DNA from: Planctomycetota bacterium
GTDB lineage: Bacteria > Planctomycetota > Planctomycetia > Pirellulales > Pirellulaceae
Direction: 5' to 3'
Assembly: GCA_024276655.1 (NCBI GenBank)
Contig: JAJRWU010000075.1
Location: forward strand, 1 to 64,000
DNA: 64,000 bases
The translations under genes were made by a program, and so were the position numbers. The stretch's first letter is position 1, and each line of letters opens with the position of its first letter. Shown here piece after piece: positions 27,346 to 36,197 of this stretch. The notes beneath the pieces were generated by a model. That model did no database searches and had not been told where the DNA came from. It was given only the letters and a program-made list of their open reading frames with translations.

Positions 27346-27409
27346 TTGTGACGACGGTTTTATATAAGAACATTACTCAATCTGGCCGATAGGCGGCCAT
27401 CCGCCAAGC

Positions 27410-28216
27410 TCAACTCGAACTCACGAGTATCACGATGATCGAGATAACGATCACCAACAAAAGCAGCGACAAGCCCAGATAGCCCAAAACCAGCCCCGTT
27501 AACGCGCTGCCGCTCCCGCCGAGTGTGTTGCCGCTGGCGCGTATTTCGTTTCTCGCCAAATGACCGCAAACAACGCCGCCCAAAGAACCGAAAAAGGGAA
27601 TACAGAAAAATCCTAAAATCGATAACACCAGGCTGGTCGTGGCCATTTTTGATTTGCCAGACGCCCCGCCCGCGAACGAAGCAGAGTTCGCCGACGCCGG
27701 CGGGAACAGTTCAGCAATGGTGTTCGCTTCGACCCAATCCACCATGCTGTCGGTCCAGAGCATGTCGTGGGCGGAAAGTTTTCCGGCGGCCAGCAGTTGT
27801 TGGAGGTCGGCCATGAGGACCGGCCCCGCCTCTTCGGCGCCTTGGGTGTAATACCACATTGCGTCCGCCGCCACTGTTTTCTCGTGCGAGGCGGTTTTCT
27901 CATGCGCCGCCGAGCCGGCTGGCTGCAAGGCGTTGTCTGACAGGGCGGCGTCTGAAACACCTGCCGACGGCTCCCCTGCTACCTCCGGCTCGGCAAGATG
28001 AAGGTCGCCGGCGGGGGGAAGTTGGGCTTGAGGCATCTGCATGGCGAGCGTCGGGAAGAGTTGCGGGTGTTTGGTCGCCCTTTCCCAAGCGACGCCATCG
28101 GTCGACACCTGGTGCAGTCGACTAAACCGCCCTCGCTTGGCCAGGTCGTGCAATTCCTCAACCGAAAAAGGGCCCTGCACCTGCCCCTTCAAACGTATGT
28201 GGTACTGCTCAGACAA
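27410..28216 (-). CDS. GYF_2 / DUF4190 membrane protein
   Basis: 268 residues from the TTG at 28216 (MSEQYHIRLKGQVQGPFSVE), chosen because GAGGTG lies 7 bases upstream; the GTG at 28231 has none. Two GYF_2 domains (about 3-52 and 115-165: MWYYTQGAEEAGPVLMADLQ) are joined by an Ala/Glu linker. The C-terminus has two TM helices of DUF4190 type (SLVLSILGFFCIPFFGSLGGVVCGHLA and LTGLVLGYLGLSLLLLVIVISI, in parts). GYF domains likely dock proline-rich partners; the GTPase three genes upstream ends in a Pro/Thr/Ala repeat and is a possible ligand (inference). 51 bases after the 989-aa gene. Confidence 0.8.
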   Translation of the reverse strand: MSEQYHIRLKGQVQGPFSVEELHDLAKRGRFSRLHQVSTDGVAWERATKHPQLFPTLAMQMPQAQLPPAGDLHLAEPEVAGEPSAGVSDAALSDNALQPAGSAAHEKTASHEKTVAADAMWYYTQGAEEAGPVLMADLQQLLAAGKLSAHDMLWTDSMVDWVEANTIAELFPPASANSASFAGGASGKSKMATTSLVLSILGFFCIPFFGSLGGVVCGHLARNEIRASGNTLGGSGSALTGLVLGYLGLSLLLLVIVISIIVILVSSS

Positions 28217-28267
28217 CCGGATACACCTCACGCGGCTTGGTTTGACACAACTTCGTCCTACAACGGT

Positions 28268-31237
28268 TCAACGCAACTGTTCAATATACACGATACGGCC
28301 TTCCTTAAGCGAGCCGCTGGCATCGGGCGCCAGATTCAAACGGCTGCCGGAAAACGTTCCGATCGGCGTGAACCGCCCCATACCGCCTTCATCGCCGCCG
28401 GCGTTGAGGAGCAGGTAGGCCGTGGCGCCTTGAGCGGGCGGCGCCGAGACGGGGCAACGCCATTGGTCGCGGGTGTCGCGTCTGAGCCAGCCAACCCATT
28501 GGTATTGAGGGCCGAAATTCGGCGATGCAAGCGCCGCCAACCCACGGCTGATTTCCGCCGCAACGCCCTTGGCCGGCCGCGTGAGAACGGTAAGTTTGTT
28601 CATGACCGCCTGCGCCTGCTCGCTCGCGACGCGGCCGGCTTGATCTTCAGGATTAAACCAATTGGCGGCGTCGTTGAAGCGGCCTTTCTCCAATTCCGCC
28701 AAATCGGGGCCGAATATTTTGGCCAACAGGGCGCTGCCGCGGCAGCCTTTTTTGAGCAATACGACCGCCAACTGGATCTTCAATAAAGGATCCATTTTGA
28801 AACTAGGATTCTTCTCGCCCATGTCGGTGGTCAAGGTCCAGAGTGCTAGGGCGAAGGTCTTTTCCCAGGACTTTTTTCGAGATTCGAGGTCGTCGAGGTC
28901 GTCGGTCATGAGCGCGCGAAAAGTTTGTTGGGGAGATTCCCAATTGAACTCTTTCCCACGCACTCTGGAGCGAGGTTGCTCCGCGCTGATGGCTGTTTTG
29001 GGCAGACGGTACTCCTTGGTTTTGACAAGCTTCGTATCCGTGACCGCCTCGAACACAACGATGTTGTTCATAATTCGCGGTTCTTTGCGGGTGTAGTATT
29101 TTCTCCCGCCGGTGTAGACGACGTAGAGATCTCGGATTTGCGTTTTTTCCAAGATTCCGCGAATTTCGTCGACGATGCCAACGCCAGATTCGCCGCTGCG
29201 TTGGGCCACCGTTTTCAAATAGTCGAGAAGCGTATCGAGCGTGTTATTCAGCGGGAAGCGACCGAATTGCTCCTCCAGCTCCGCCGCTTTACGCACCAGA
29301 ACGGCGGCTGCGGCGGAGGTTTGTTCGGTCACGGGTTTTCGCGTCAATTCGCCGACCAGCGCCAGCCAGCGGCTGTATCCTTGCCACAGATTCGTTTCGG
29401 CGGCCAAAATCTGATCGAACGCATTGGCGCGAGACGTGCCTGGAAATTCATTCGCGAACGCGCGCAACGCGGCCGCATACCGATCGTGGTTGCCGAGGCT
29501 GGCCGTCACTTTCTGTAGCGCCGCTTCGATGCGCAGCAGCTCTTGACGGCGATCCTCCATGCCCTCGATGTTGTTGCGCATGCCTTGCGCCATATCGCGC
29601 AGTTCGGGATATTTCCGGCTGCGGTTCAGCAATAGCTTGGCTTCCTGCAGCAGCTTGGCCAGAGCGCGTTGGTCGGTAGGATCGGCCAAATCGGAACGCC
29701 GGGCAAGGTCGAGCAGCCGTTCGCGGATTTGCGTTTCCTCGGTCGCATCGAGTTCATTCAGTTTGGAGCGGAGGCGCCCCTCCAACGACTCGATATCTCG
29801 CAGTTCGTCGTCGCCGTTGGCGAGTTCCTTTTTTGTTTTGTTGAGGAGCAGAATGGCGTCTTGCACGGAGGCCACGGCGCCTTCGTCGAGCCATTGTTCG
29901 GCTTGGGCGAGCGCGGCGTCGAACCGTTGCCTCCGCGATTCCTCAGCCGATTGCAGTTGCCTCAATTCCGAGAGCGCTGCTTGAAAATCGGGCGATTGGT
30001 AAGCGGCGAGGTTTGATTCTTTCAAATCATTTGCATAACGGCCGGCTTCGGCGAAGTGCTTGCCCGCGATACGATTTTCCAGCGTGGCTACGTGCTTGGC
30101 CACCGTGGCGGAGCGCGTCTGGAAGTAGACACCCGCACCCGTGGCGCCGGCGGCCAAAAGCATGACCGCCAACACGCCAATGACGACCAAGCGCCGCTGC
30201 CGCTTCTCTTTTTCTTCGAGGTAGCGCAGCCGTTCGCTCAAGCGGCGTTCGAGCGTTTCAGAAACGCCCCACTCCTCGAACCGCGCCGCCGCGTGGTACA
30301 ACCGCTCTAACTGCTCGCGTGGCGCGTTTTCGTCGAGCGCGCGTTCCAAACCGGCAATAGCGGCGGCGTGCTCGGCCTGATCTTGTTCTTGCTGGTCTTG
30401 ACCTTCGAGCCATTCCAACGCGGGCGCCGCTCGTTCCAACAGTGGGTCGCTGTTTGGGAGTCCGGCCAAGGTCAGACGAGATTTCCACTGGGCTCGCCAG
30501 CGGCGTCCCTCCCGCACATCGAAATCGGTCCAGGCGGCGTTGAGCGCTTCCTCGATTTTCACAAGTTCGCTGCAAGCTTTCTCTTGGCGAAGTCGGGTGT
30601 GCGCGCCAGCCGCTTTCCTGACCAACGCCTCCGGCGGAGATTCCAGCCAGTGCGCGGCGCGCACTTCCTTCTCCAAAGCCGCCACGACTTGAAGATTCCC
30701 GGCCGACTTCGCCGCCTCGATTTCGGGGGGAAGTTGTTCCAGACGCGCTATTTCAAATTCACGTAGGTCCGCCGCCCACAGCGGATTCCCGGCGTCGGCT
30801 TCGGAAAGTTTCCGCATGACCTCGATCCGCTGGTGCAACGAACTTCCGGCCAAGGCGTGCAAACGGTGGGCGCGCATCAAACGGGAGAGCGGCTGTTCGA
30901 GGTCGTACGCCTCGTTCAAATCGGCGGCGATATCGATCAGCAACTTCGGCGGCGCCGGCAGGCGAAATTGCCGCACGAATTCAGCCCAAACATCGCGTTC
31001 GGGAAAATCGAGCACGCGCACGGCGTCGAGCAAGTCGCTTTCACCGTCGCAGAGTTGAATGGCCTCCGAACGCAGCCCTTTCTGTAGTAGGTTGTCACAC
31101 TCGCGCAGGCGTTCGTTGACATCCACCACGGCGTCGACGTAGGGCTGCCGGAATTCCTCCAACGATTCGGGAGAAACGGCGGCGTCGGAAGCCAAGATGG
31201 TTTGAATTCCCACCACGATTTGTTCGTAATCTGACAT
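28268..31237 (-). CDS. large membrane-anchored coiled-coil protein, unknown function
   Basis: 989 residues. A cytoplasmic helical region of about 345 residues rich in Glu, Arg and Leu ends in a positively charged stop (EEKEKRQRR), then one TM helix (about 350-371, VVIGVLAVMLLAAGATGAGV). After it come about 400 residues of helical, tetratricopeptide-like or coiled-coil sequence and a C-terminal soluble domain with beta strands (about 690-989: YVVYTGGRKYYTRKEPRIMN ... FGPQYQWVGWLRRDTRDQW). I recognise no enzymatic motif. By its place between the GAP1-like gene and the GYF gene, it is a candidate membrane scaffold of the GTPase system. Start ATG at 31237; the only alternative is far inside. Confidence 0.7.
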   Translation of the reverse strand: MSDYEQIVVGIQTILASDAAVSPESLEEFRQPYVDAVVDVNERLRECDNLLQKGLRSEAIQLCDGESDLLDAVRVLDFPERDVWAEFVRQFRLPAPPKLLIDIAADLNEAYDLEQPLSRLMRAHRLHALAGSSLHQRIEVMRKLSEADAGNPLWAADLREFEIARLEQLPPEIEAAKSAGNLQVVAALEKEVRAAHWLESPPEALVRKAAGAHTRLRQEKACSELVKIEEALNAAWTDFDVREGRRWRAQWKSRLTLAGLPNSDPLLERAAPALEWLEGQDQQEQDQAEHAAAIAGLERALDENAPREQLERLYHAAARFEEWGVSETLERRLSERLRYLEEKEKRQRRLVVIGVLAVMLLAAGATGAGVYFQTRSATVAKHVATLENRIAGKHFAEAGRYANDLKESNLAAYQSPDFQAALSELRQLQSAEESRRQRFDAALAQAEQWLDEGAVASVQDAILLLNKTKKELANGDDELRDIESLEGRLRSKLNELDATEETQIRERLLDLARRSDLADPTDQRALAKLLQEAKLLLNRSRKYPELRDMAQGMRNNIEGMEDRRQELLRIEAALQKVTASLGNHDRYAAALRAFANEFPGTSRANAFDQILAAETNLWQGYSRWLALVGELTRKPVTEQTSAAAAVLVRKAAELEEQFGRFPLNNTLDTLLDYLKTVAQRSGESGVGIVDEIRGILEKTQIRDLYVVYTGGRKYYTRKEPRIMNNIVVFEAVTDTKLVKTKEYRLPKTAISAEQPRSRVRGKEFNWESPQQTFRALMTDDLDDLESRKKSWEKTFALALWTLTTDMGEKNPSFKMDPLLKIQLAVVLLKKGCRGSALLAKIFGPDLAELEKGRFNDAANWFNPEDQAGRVASEQAQAVMNKLTVLTRPAKGVAAEISRGLAALASPNFGPQYQWVGWLRRDTRDQWRCPVSAPPAQGATAYLLLNAGGDEGGMGRFTPIGTFSGSRLNLAPDASGSLKEGRIVYIEQLR

Positions 31238-31287
31238 GCCTTTTATTTCCGGCGGCGCCGTAAAGATTCATTCGACCAGAGGGTAAT

Positions 31288-32460
31288 CTACAATTCCACT
31301 CCCACCGGCTCGGCCGCCTCCACGGCGCGAGTCCCGGTTTTCTCTCCGGCTGTTTCTTCTCCGGCAAACGGCGGCGCCTCGCTCGGAGCGATTGCCGGCG
31401 CCCTGGGAGCTGCTGTTTGCGGGGACGTTTCCACCGACCTGGCTAAAATCACACGTGCTCCGGGTTTCAAATCCAGAGCGAAAAGAAGATTCACCTTTGT
31501 ATCCGCACAGATGACGTCGAGCGTTTCCTCCACGTGTTCCTTCCAGGGAGGCGTGTTTTGAGCCACGCGCAATCGCACATGCCAAGCGGCGAGTCTTCGT
31601 GCGGCGGTCTGGCGTTTTAAGTTGATCTCCTGCGCCTGCTCGCTCCATTTGTTGATATCCAGCAACCATTGTTCGTGAGCCGATACCTTGGCGGGGTCTG
31701 GTTCTTTCGGTTTCACGCCCGCATGCTTTCGGAGCGCCGATTCGGCCTCTCCTTTCGCTTTCTTCGCCTCCGCGACTTGAAACTGAGCCGTTTCAATTCT
31801 TTTTTTCGCGCCAAAATTTCGCAGACGCTCTTTCATCGTCGATACGCTGCTGACAACCATTCGCTTGGCGATCAGTTGGGGGTTCGCGCTGTTTAAGCCG
31901 TACGCCTCGGGGGCAAAAGCAAAAAAACTATAATGAACCTCGACGCCCGCCTCCGTCGGTTTTATCCGCCACTCCATTTCGAGGGTGTTGAAATCGGCGG
32001 GGCTCCCGGTATTCGTCACAAACCTTACTTTGCTGAAAGGTATTTGTCTTGCCAAGGCGCCATTTTTCCAATCGTTGGGGAGAGAGCTTTCCAACGCGAG
32101 CCGCATCGAAAAACGCTGTTCCAAAATGGCTTTATCTTCGGCCGAAGCATTTTTTATGAGGTTCTTCACTTCGGGCCAGGCGAGCGATTCCGGATTCCTG
32201 ACCAACGAGTGATCGCCGGTCCGCCAGGTAATTCGTCCGATTTCCGCGTCGCGGGGTTCGAGGAGTTGACAGAGCTGTATCGACTGCGGCGCGGCGGGCA
32301 CATCTTTTCCGGCGGGTGCGTCATTTCGGTGAGCCACCTTGATTTTGAGTGCGTGAAATCGCAACAACGATCGCTGTTGGCTGAGGTCTTTGTTGGGATA
32401 CTTCGGCGCCCATTGGAAAAAGAGCGCCTCGCCATCAAGCGTGATTCGCGCGATATTCAA
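31288..32460 (-). CDS. unknown protein, probably the C-terminal part of the GAP1-N2-like protein
   Basis: 390 residues if started at TTG 32460 (GGAG five bases upstream). The frame is open 50 codons further, back to about 32613, and this stretch looks coding (high GC at third positions; reads ATPLEIKPLDDKKGGSQRV then WQIFTISSNVSGDQL) but has no ATG, GTG or TTG. It takes over directly where the upstream frame ends in ...ELLGADL, so one protein of about 940 residues is likely. The N-terminal 110 residues (IARITLDGEALFFQWAPKY) look like a beta domain; then comes a coiled region (about 215-290) and a disordered Pro/Ala tail. Unknown function; 50 bases before the 989-aa gene. Confidence 0.6.
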   Translation of the reverse strand: MNIARITLDGEALFFQWAPKYPNKDLSQQRSLLRFHALKIKVAHRNDAPAGKDVPAAPQSIQLCQLLEPRDAEIGRITWRTGDHSLVRNPESLAWPEVKNLIKNASAEDKAILEQRFSMRLALESSLPNDWKNGALARQIPFSKVRFVTNTGSPADFNTLEMEWRIKPTEAGVEVHYSFFAFAPEAYGLNSANPQLIAKRMVVSSVSTMKERLRNFGAKKRIETAQFQVAEAKKAKGEAESALRKHAGVKPKEPDPAKVSAHEQWLLDINKWSEQAQEINLKRQTAARRLAAWHVRLRVAQNTPPWKEHVEETLDVICADTKVNLLFALDLKPGARVILARSVETSPQTAAPRAPAIAPSEAPPFAGEETAGEKTGTRAVEAAEPVGVEL

Positions 32461-32567
32461 CTGGTCTCCGCTGACGTTGGAGGAGATCGTAAAAATTTGC
32501 CAGACGCGCTGCGAGCCGCCTTTTTTGTCGTCGAGCGGTTTGATTTCCAGCGGCGTCGCGTCGCCGC

Positions 32568-34118
32568 TTAAAGGTCGGCGCCGAGCAGCTCCATCGAGAC
32601 ATTCCGGGGAGATTCACTAAAAACGAGGCCCAATCGAACTTGGCGTTCATTGTCCTGGTTTCCCTCCAGGCTGCCGCCGGATTTGTATTCCGGAATTACC
32701 AACCGATAGGGGTCTTTTTTGAGGGCGGAAAACGGGAAGGCGAGTTCTTGCTCCCGCTCCTGGGCCGCTTTTGTTTTATCGGCCGCCTCTTTGTCGGCTT
32801 TCGCTTTCACGGCTTTCGCTTTCACGGCTTTCGCTTTGTCGGAGGCGGCTTTCTCCATGGCCGCCTTTTCACGCGCCGCTCTTTTTTTGTCTGCCGCGGC
32901 CGACGCTTCGGCCGCTGCATGGGCGGCTGCGTCAGTGGCGTGAGGACCGGTTGGCTCCATAGGCGGGTCGGCGGTGGCCACGGTTTGCCTATTGTTATTA
33001 CCGCCGCTCGTCACCAGATACGCCGCCAAACCAAACACCGCCACGAAGAGCAACATGGCCCCTCCGCCCATGACAAACACCAACGGCGAATTACGTTTTT
33101 TGGCCGCCGATTCCATACGACTTCTGAGGACGTCATCCGCTGGCAAGCCGCCCCGCGACGCCCTGCCGACGCGTTCGGGCGGCGCCAAGGTCAGTTCGCC
33201 CGCGTCTGGCGCCGCTTCAGGCGGCGAATCTGACGTATCCTGAGAAACAGCGCCGGCTGGCGCTGGGGCTTGTGCTTTGGGAGGGGCCGTGAGCGGCGCT
33301 ATTCCCCGACGGGCCGCCAACACCAATTCGCCGTCGGGCGCCGCGCCCAAGGGCTTGCAAAGGTCGATCAGCTGCGCGTGCGGGTTCCTCCGCAACACAT
33401 CCGCCTCGGAACTGCCGTCGAAGATGAACCGCCATTGGCACTCCAAGCCGGCCGGTAGTTTGGTGAAGTAGGTGCTGAACGTGACTTGCCAGCGCTGCTC
33501 TTGCGGAAGCAAGCTCAACGCTTCGACCACCAGCGGCAGCGGTTCCGCGCCGACGGGATAAATCACCGAGATCGGCTTGCCGCCGCGCGTGCGCGCGTTT
33601 TCCGCCAGCACACCGGCCCAACCTTCGTCGCCCGCGTCGCCGGCTTTGGCGGAGAGCCGCTTCCAGCGCGAACAGACCCGCGTGGGGCACGCCTCGGCGC
33701 GCAACGGCCGACCTTCCGGCAGGATTCTTGTTTCGCCGTCCCAGGCGGTTTGAAAAAAACCGGGAGAGGTCATCACCCAGGCGGGGCCGCCCGTCGCGAC
33801 GAGCGCTTCAGCCGGCTCGATCGCGACATGATGCGCCAGCTTGTTCGAGCGTTTGGTGTAGTCAAAACCTGCGTCGCAAATACGAGAAAGGACGTGCAGT
33901 TTGCGCCCGCCCACCGAGGCAATCAGGTGTTGATAATTGACAGGATTATACTTGGAGCGAGGGTCGTGCGTTTCGAAGGCGTGCCGGTAACCGCTCAACG
34001 ACTCCAAACGCTCCGCAAGGTTCTTAGCCATGCCCGCAGTGCTGACAACCGTGCAAAAACCCCGGCTGCCCGCCTTCAAACCTTCGGGAGCGGAGGTGTA
34101 AAGAATCTCTTGGCTCAC
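32568..34118 (-). CDS. GAP1-N2-like (GTPase-associated protein 1) membrane protein
   Basis: 516 residues from a GTG at 34118 that overlaps the GTPase stop (GTGA), so translation is coupled. Residues 1-260 resemble the N-terminal domain of GTPase-associated protein 1 (GAP1-N2): EILYTSAPEGLKAGSRGFCT, VVSTAGMAKNLAERLESLSGY, NPVNYQHLIASVGGRKLHVL, SRICDAGFDYTKRSNKLAHH. A Pro/Ala linker, one TM helix (345-369, PLVFVMGGGAMLLFVAVFGLA), a Lys/Ala-rich repeat (about 400-455, with AVKAKAVKAKADKEA) and a short beta segment follow. The frame ends at TAA 32568, apparently in mid-domain. The match was made by eye from memory of the family; a profile search would settle it. Confidence 0.65.
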   Translation of the reverse strand: MSQEILYTSAPEGLKAGSRGFCTVVSTAGMAKNLAERLESLSGYRHAFETHDPRSKYNPVNYQHLIASVGGRKLHVLSRICDAGFDYTKRSNKLAHHVAIEPAEALVATGGPAWVMTSPGFFQTAWDGETRILPEGRPLRAEACPTRVCSRWKRLSAKAGDAGDEGWAGVLAENARTRGGKPISVIYPVGAEPLPLVVEALSLLPQEQRWQVTFSTYFTKLPAGLECQWRFIFDGSSEADVLRRNPHAQLIDLCKPLGAAPDGELVLAARRGIAPLTAPPKAQAPAPAGAVSQDTSDSPPEAAPDAGELTLAPPERVGRASRGGLPADDVLRSRMESAAKKRNSPLVFVMGGGAMLLFVAVFGLAAYLVTSGGNNNRQTVATADPPMEPTGPHATDAAAHAAAEASAAADKKRAAREKAAMEKAASDKAKAVKAKAVKAKADKEAADKTKAAQEREQELAFPFSALKKDPYRLVIPEYKSGGSLEGNQDNERQVRLGLVFSESPRNVSMELLGADL

Positions 34119-35743
34119 GACCCCGTCTCCTTAATGTTCTTCCGTGGAACTTGAGCTTCCTGTTCCGGCGCCGCCCGCGGCGACACAGCTAGGTCGATGC
34201 CGCCATCGTCGGAATCGCGATCGGTTGTTTCGTCGGCAGCGCGATCGCGCGGCGCGGCCGCTGGTGAAGACTCCGACCCCGCCGGCGGAATCGGAGCGGT
34301 GGTCGGAGCGGTGGTCGGAGCGGTGGTCGGAGCGGTGGTCGGAGCGGTGGTCGGAGCGGTGGTCGGAGCGGTGGTCGGAGCGTGCGAGGACCGCGCCGCT
34401 CTCTGTTCAATAGGCCCGTCCTTAAAAGGCCCGTCCTTAAAAGGATTGCGATCGCCCGACGATTCGCCCACGCGAACCAACCCCTTGGTGGTGCAGTGCA
34501 GTGCGTAGAGCATGGGAACCTCCGCCCACTGGGGCTTGATGTTGCGCGGCCGCACTCCGAGGAAGCCGGTGTCGGGGTTGATTTCAGGATGCGTTCCCAA
34601 CGCGCTGACCGGAATGTAGATCACGTGCGAGGAAAAACCTTCCGCCGCCGCCACCACTTCCGGCGCATACTTGAGCATCAAATCCTGCACATGCCGCGAG
34701 ACCGCCTTGAGCATGCCGACATCGAGCGCGGCGCCGCCATTCGGCATTTTGTGAACCACCCAATCAATATCCAACGTCTTGCCGCCCATGAGTGAATTCC
34801 AAGCGTCGAACTTCGTCACCACGACAATCAAGGGCCGAGTGTCTTTTTTGTTATTTCCGATCTGCCCTTCCGAACGAACACGTTTGGCCACCTCGCCCAG
34901 GATGGTGTCTTGCCGGTTGAGCCGCACGGCGTCGGCCATTTGAGGATCGAGGTTTTCGGCGTTGGCGCAGGCGTCGCGAAAATGCACGTGTTGCGTGGGG
35001 TCGAACAAGAACAGCAGCGCCTTGGACGACGCCAAGTGCCGGGTGGTTGAGTCGCTGCCCAAGCTCCCTCCAGGCATAAACTGCTCGCCGGCGTTGTCGT
35101 ACAGACACAAAGCCCTGGAAATTTTTCGAGACGCCTCATGCGCCGGGTGTTTGCTTGCCGGCTCCAGTGAAAAAACGAATGGCCGGGGAATGAGGGTGTC
35201 GCGGCCGTCGAGCTTCACCGATTGAAAAAACTTTCCGTGCTCGCCTTGCGTTTTGGGAAGGGTCGTGATGTGATCTTTCTCAGGATTCAAAAACAGCAGC
35301 TCTTCATAACTTCCCAGCAGCAGATTGGCGGTGGGGTCGGCGTCGCCGAAGCTCAAATCGAATCGATCGCGCAACGTGTTGCGCAACTGCCAGGTCATGG
35401 AGGTGAGGAAGTACGACTTCCCAGACGTCGGCGCCCCGACGATGGAAATAAACAGCGGCTCCATGTGCAGCAGATCGTGAGCCACGACCAAATGGCAATG
35501 CGGGCACGCCAATTCGCGGCAACTGGCGCCGTTGGCGTCGATGGCCTTTCCGGAAACATTGAAACGCGTGGGGTGAAAACGGAGTTGGGCGTCGGATCCC
35601 AAACGCGGATCATGCACCAAATCGGGATGCGCCGCGATCCATTTGATGTCTTCGGGAGGAAATTCGAACCAGCAATGCGGGCAAATAACCTGCTGCCGCA
35701 GTATTATCGCCGAATTCACTGATGAAGAAGTCTTTCGCGACAC
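34115..35743 (-). CDS. zinc-ribbon P-loop GTPase (double-GTPase/GAP1-system type)
   Basis: 542 residues from a GTG at 35743 (GGAG seven bases upstream). The N-terminus has a zinc ribbon: C21-P-H-C24 and C80-P-H-C83. A GTPase-like P-loop follows: G103-A-P-T-S-G-K-S110 (G1), D216-N-A-G-E (G3-like) and T310-K-F-D313 (G4-like). DADPTANLLLGSYEELLFLN lies between G1 and G3. The C-terminal third is low-complexity: eight near-perfect PTTA repeats, then an Asp/Glu/Arg-rich tail. First gene of the 15-kb run, coupled to the GAP1-like gene. It likely acts as a membrane-recruited switch. Whether it hydrolyses GTP or ATP is not shown; TKFD favours GTP. Confidence 0.7.
   Translation of the reverse strand: MSRKTSSSVNSAIILRQQVICPHCWFEFPPEDIKWIAAHPDLVHDPRLGSDAQLRFHPTRFNVSGKAIDANGASCRELACPHCHLVVAHDLLHMEPLFISIVGAPTSGKSYFLTSMTWQLRNTLRDRFDLSFGDADPTANLLLGSYEELLFLNPEKDHITTLPKTQGEHGKFFQSVKLDGRDTLIPRPFVFSLEPASKHPAHEASRKISRALCLYDNAGEQFMPGGSLGSDSTTRHLASSKALLFLFDPTQHVHFRDACANAENLDPQMADAVRLNRQDTILGEVAKRVRSEGQIGNNKKDTRPLIVVVTKFDAWNSLMGGKTLDIDWVVHKMPNGGAALDVGMLKAVSRHVQDLMLKYAPEVVAAAEGFSSHVIYIPVSALGTHPEINPDTGFLGVRPRNIKPQWAEVPMLYALHCTTKGLVRVGESSGDRNPFKDGPFKDGPIEQRAARSSHAPTTAPTTAPTTAPTTAPTTAPTTAPTTAPIPPAGSESSPAAAPRDRAADETTDRDSDDGGIDLAVSPRAAPEQEAQVPRKNIKETGS
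34291..34382. repeat. 12-base tandem repeat coding for PTTA units
   Basis: The unit TCGGAGCGGTGG is repeated about 7.7 times without a mismatch inside the GTPase gene. On the coding strand it gives (A)PTTAPTTAPTTAP. The length is a multiple of three, so copy-number changes keep the frame. Perfect identity suggests recent expansion. Confidence 0.9.
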
Positions 35744-35831
35744 GCTCGTACTCCGTGTTGTTGATCAAATCCGACCCGACTCACGGTCTGGGGCTCAACC
35801 TCTTTGGCGAGCGTTCTTTGGCCAGCGCGGG

Positions 35832-35896
35832 AAAATGACGCCCCGATTCAGAAACCCGGTTTTTTTGAAAAAGCCGAGCTTCTCGAACGCCATTTC
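35832..35896. repeat. palindromic repeat, family A (copy 5, degenerate)
   Basis: Core at 35851-35882 (GAAACCCGGTTTTTTTG, then AAAAAGCCGAGCTTC) with mismatches; short arms AAATGACG and CGCCATTT. It is in the 454-base gap between the GTPase start and the PII gene. The same gap has a GC hairpin (GCGAGGCG .. CGCCTCGC, about 35970-36000) followed by ATTTGTTTT; no clear promoter for the minus-strand cluster is seen there. Confidence 0.6.
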
Positions 35897-36197
35897 AGGA
35901 ACGAGTGATTCCGCTTCTTAGCATATCTCTTATCGTCGAACGAAACAACGATTTTCGACGAGTCTTCGTTGCGAGGCGGGCCGCTTTCACGGCGCCTCGC
36001 GATTTGTTTTCGAGGTTGCTCCCGGCTGGCGCTGGGTCGTGTATAAACAGCAGGATAAAGGTTTGAGGTTTGAGTCTTCTTTATCCGTGTTCATCAATGA
36101 ACGAGCGGGATGACGGTTACACCCGGTGGACTTGTGAATTCACCCCGCCCCGACTAGATTTGATACCTTCCCTCACATCTTGGAGCCTGACATCGCG

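Noticed and set aside
32560-32580. Programmed -1 frameshift in the GAP1-like gene
   Set aside because: The sequence at the stop (GAC CTT TAA) is not a slippery heptamer, and no strong pseudoknot is evident; an indel or error is simpler.
34291-34382. CRISPR-like array
   Set aside because: The units are 12 bases, directly adjacent and in frame; there are no spacers and no cas genes.
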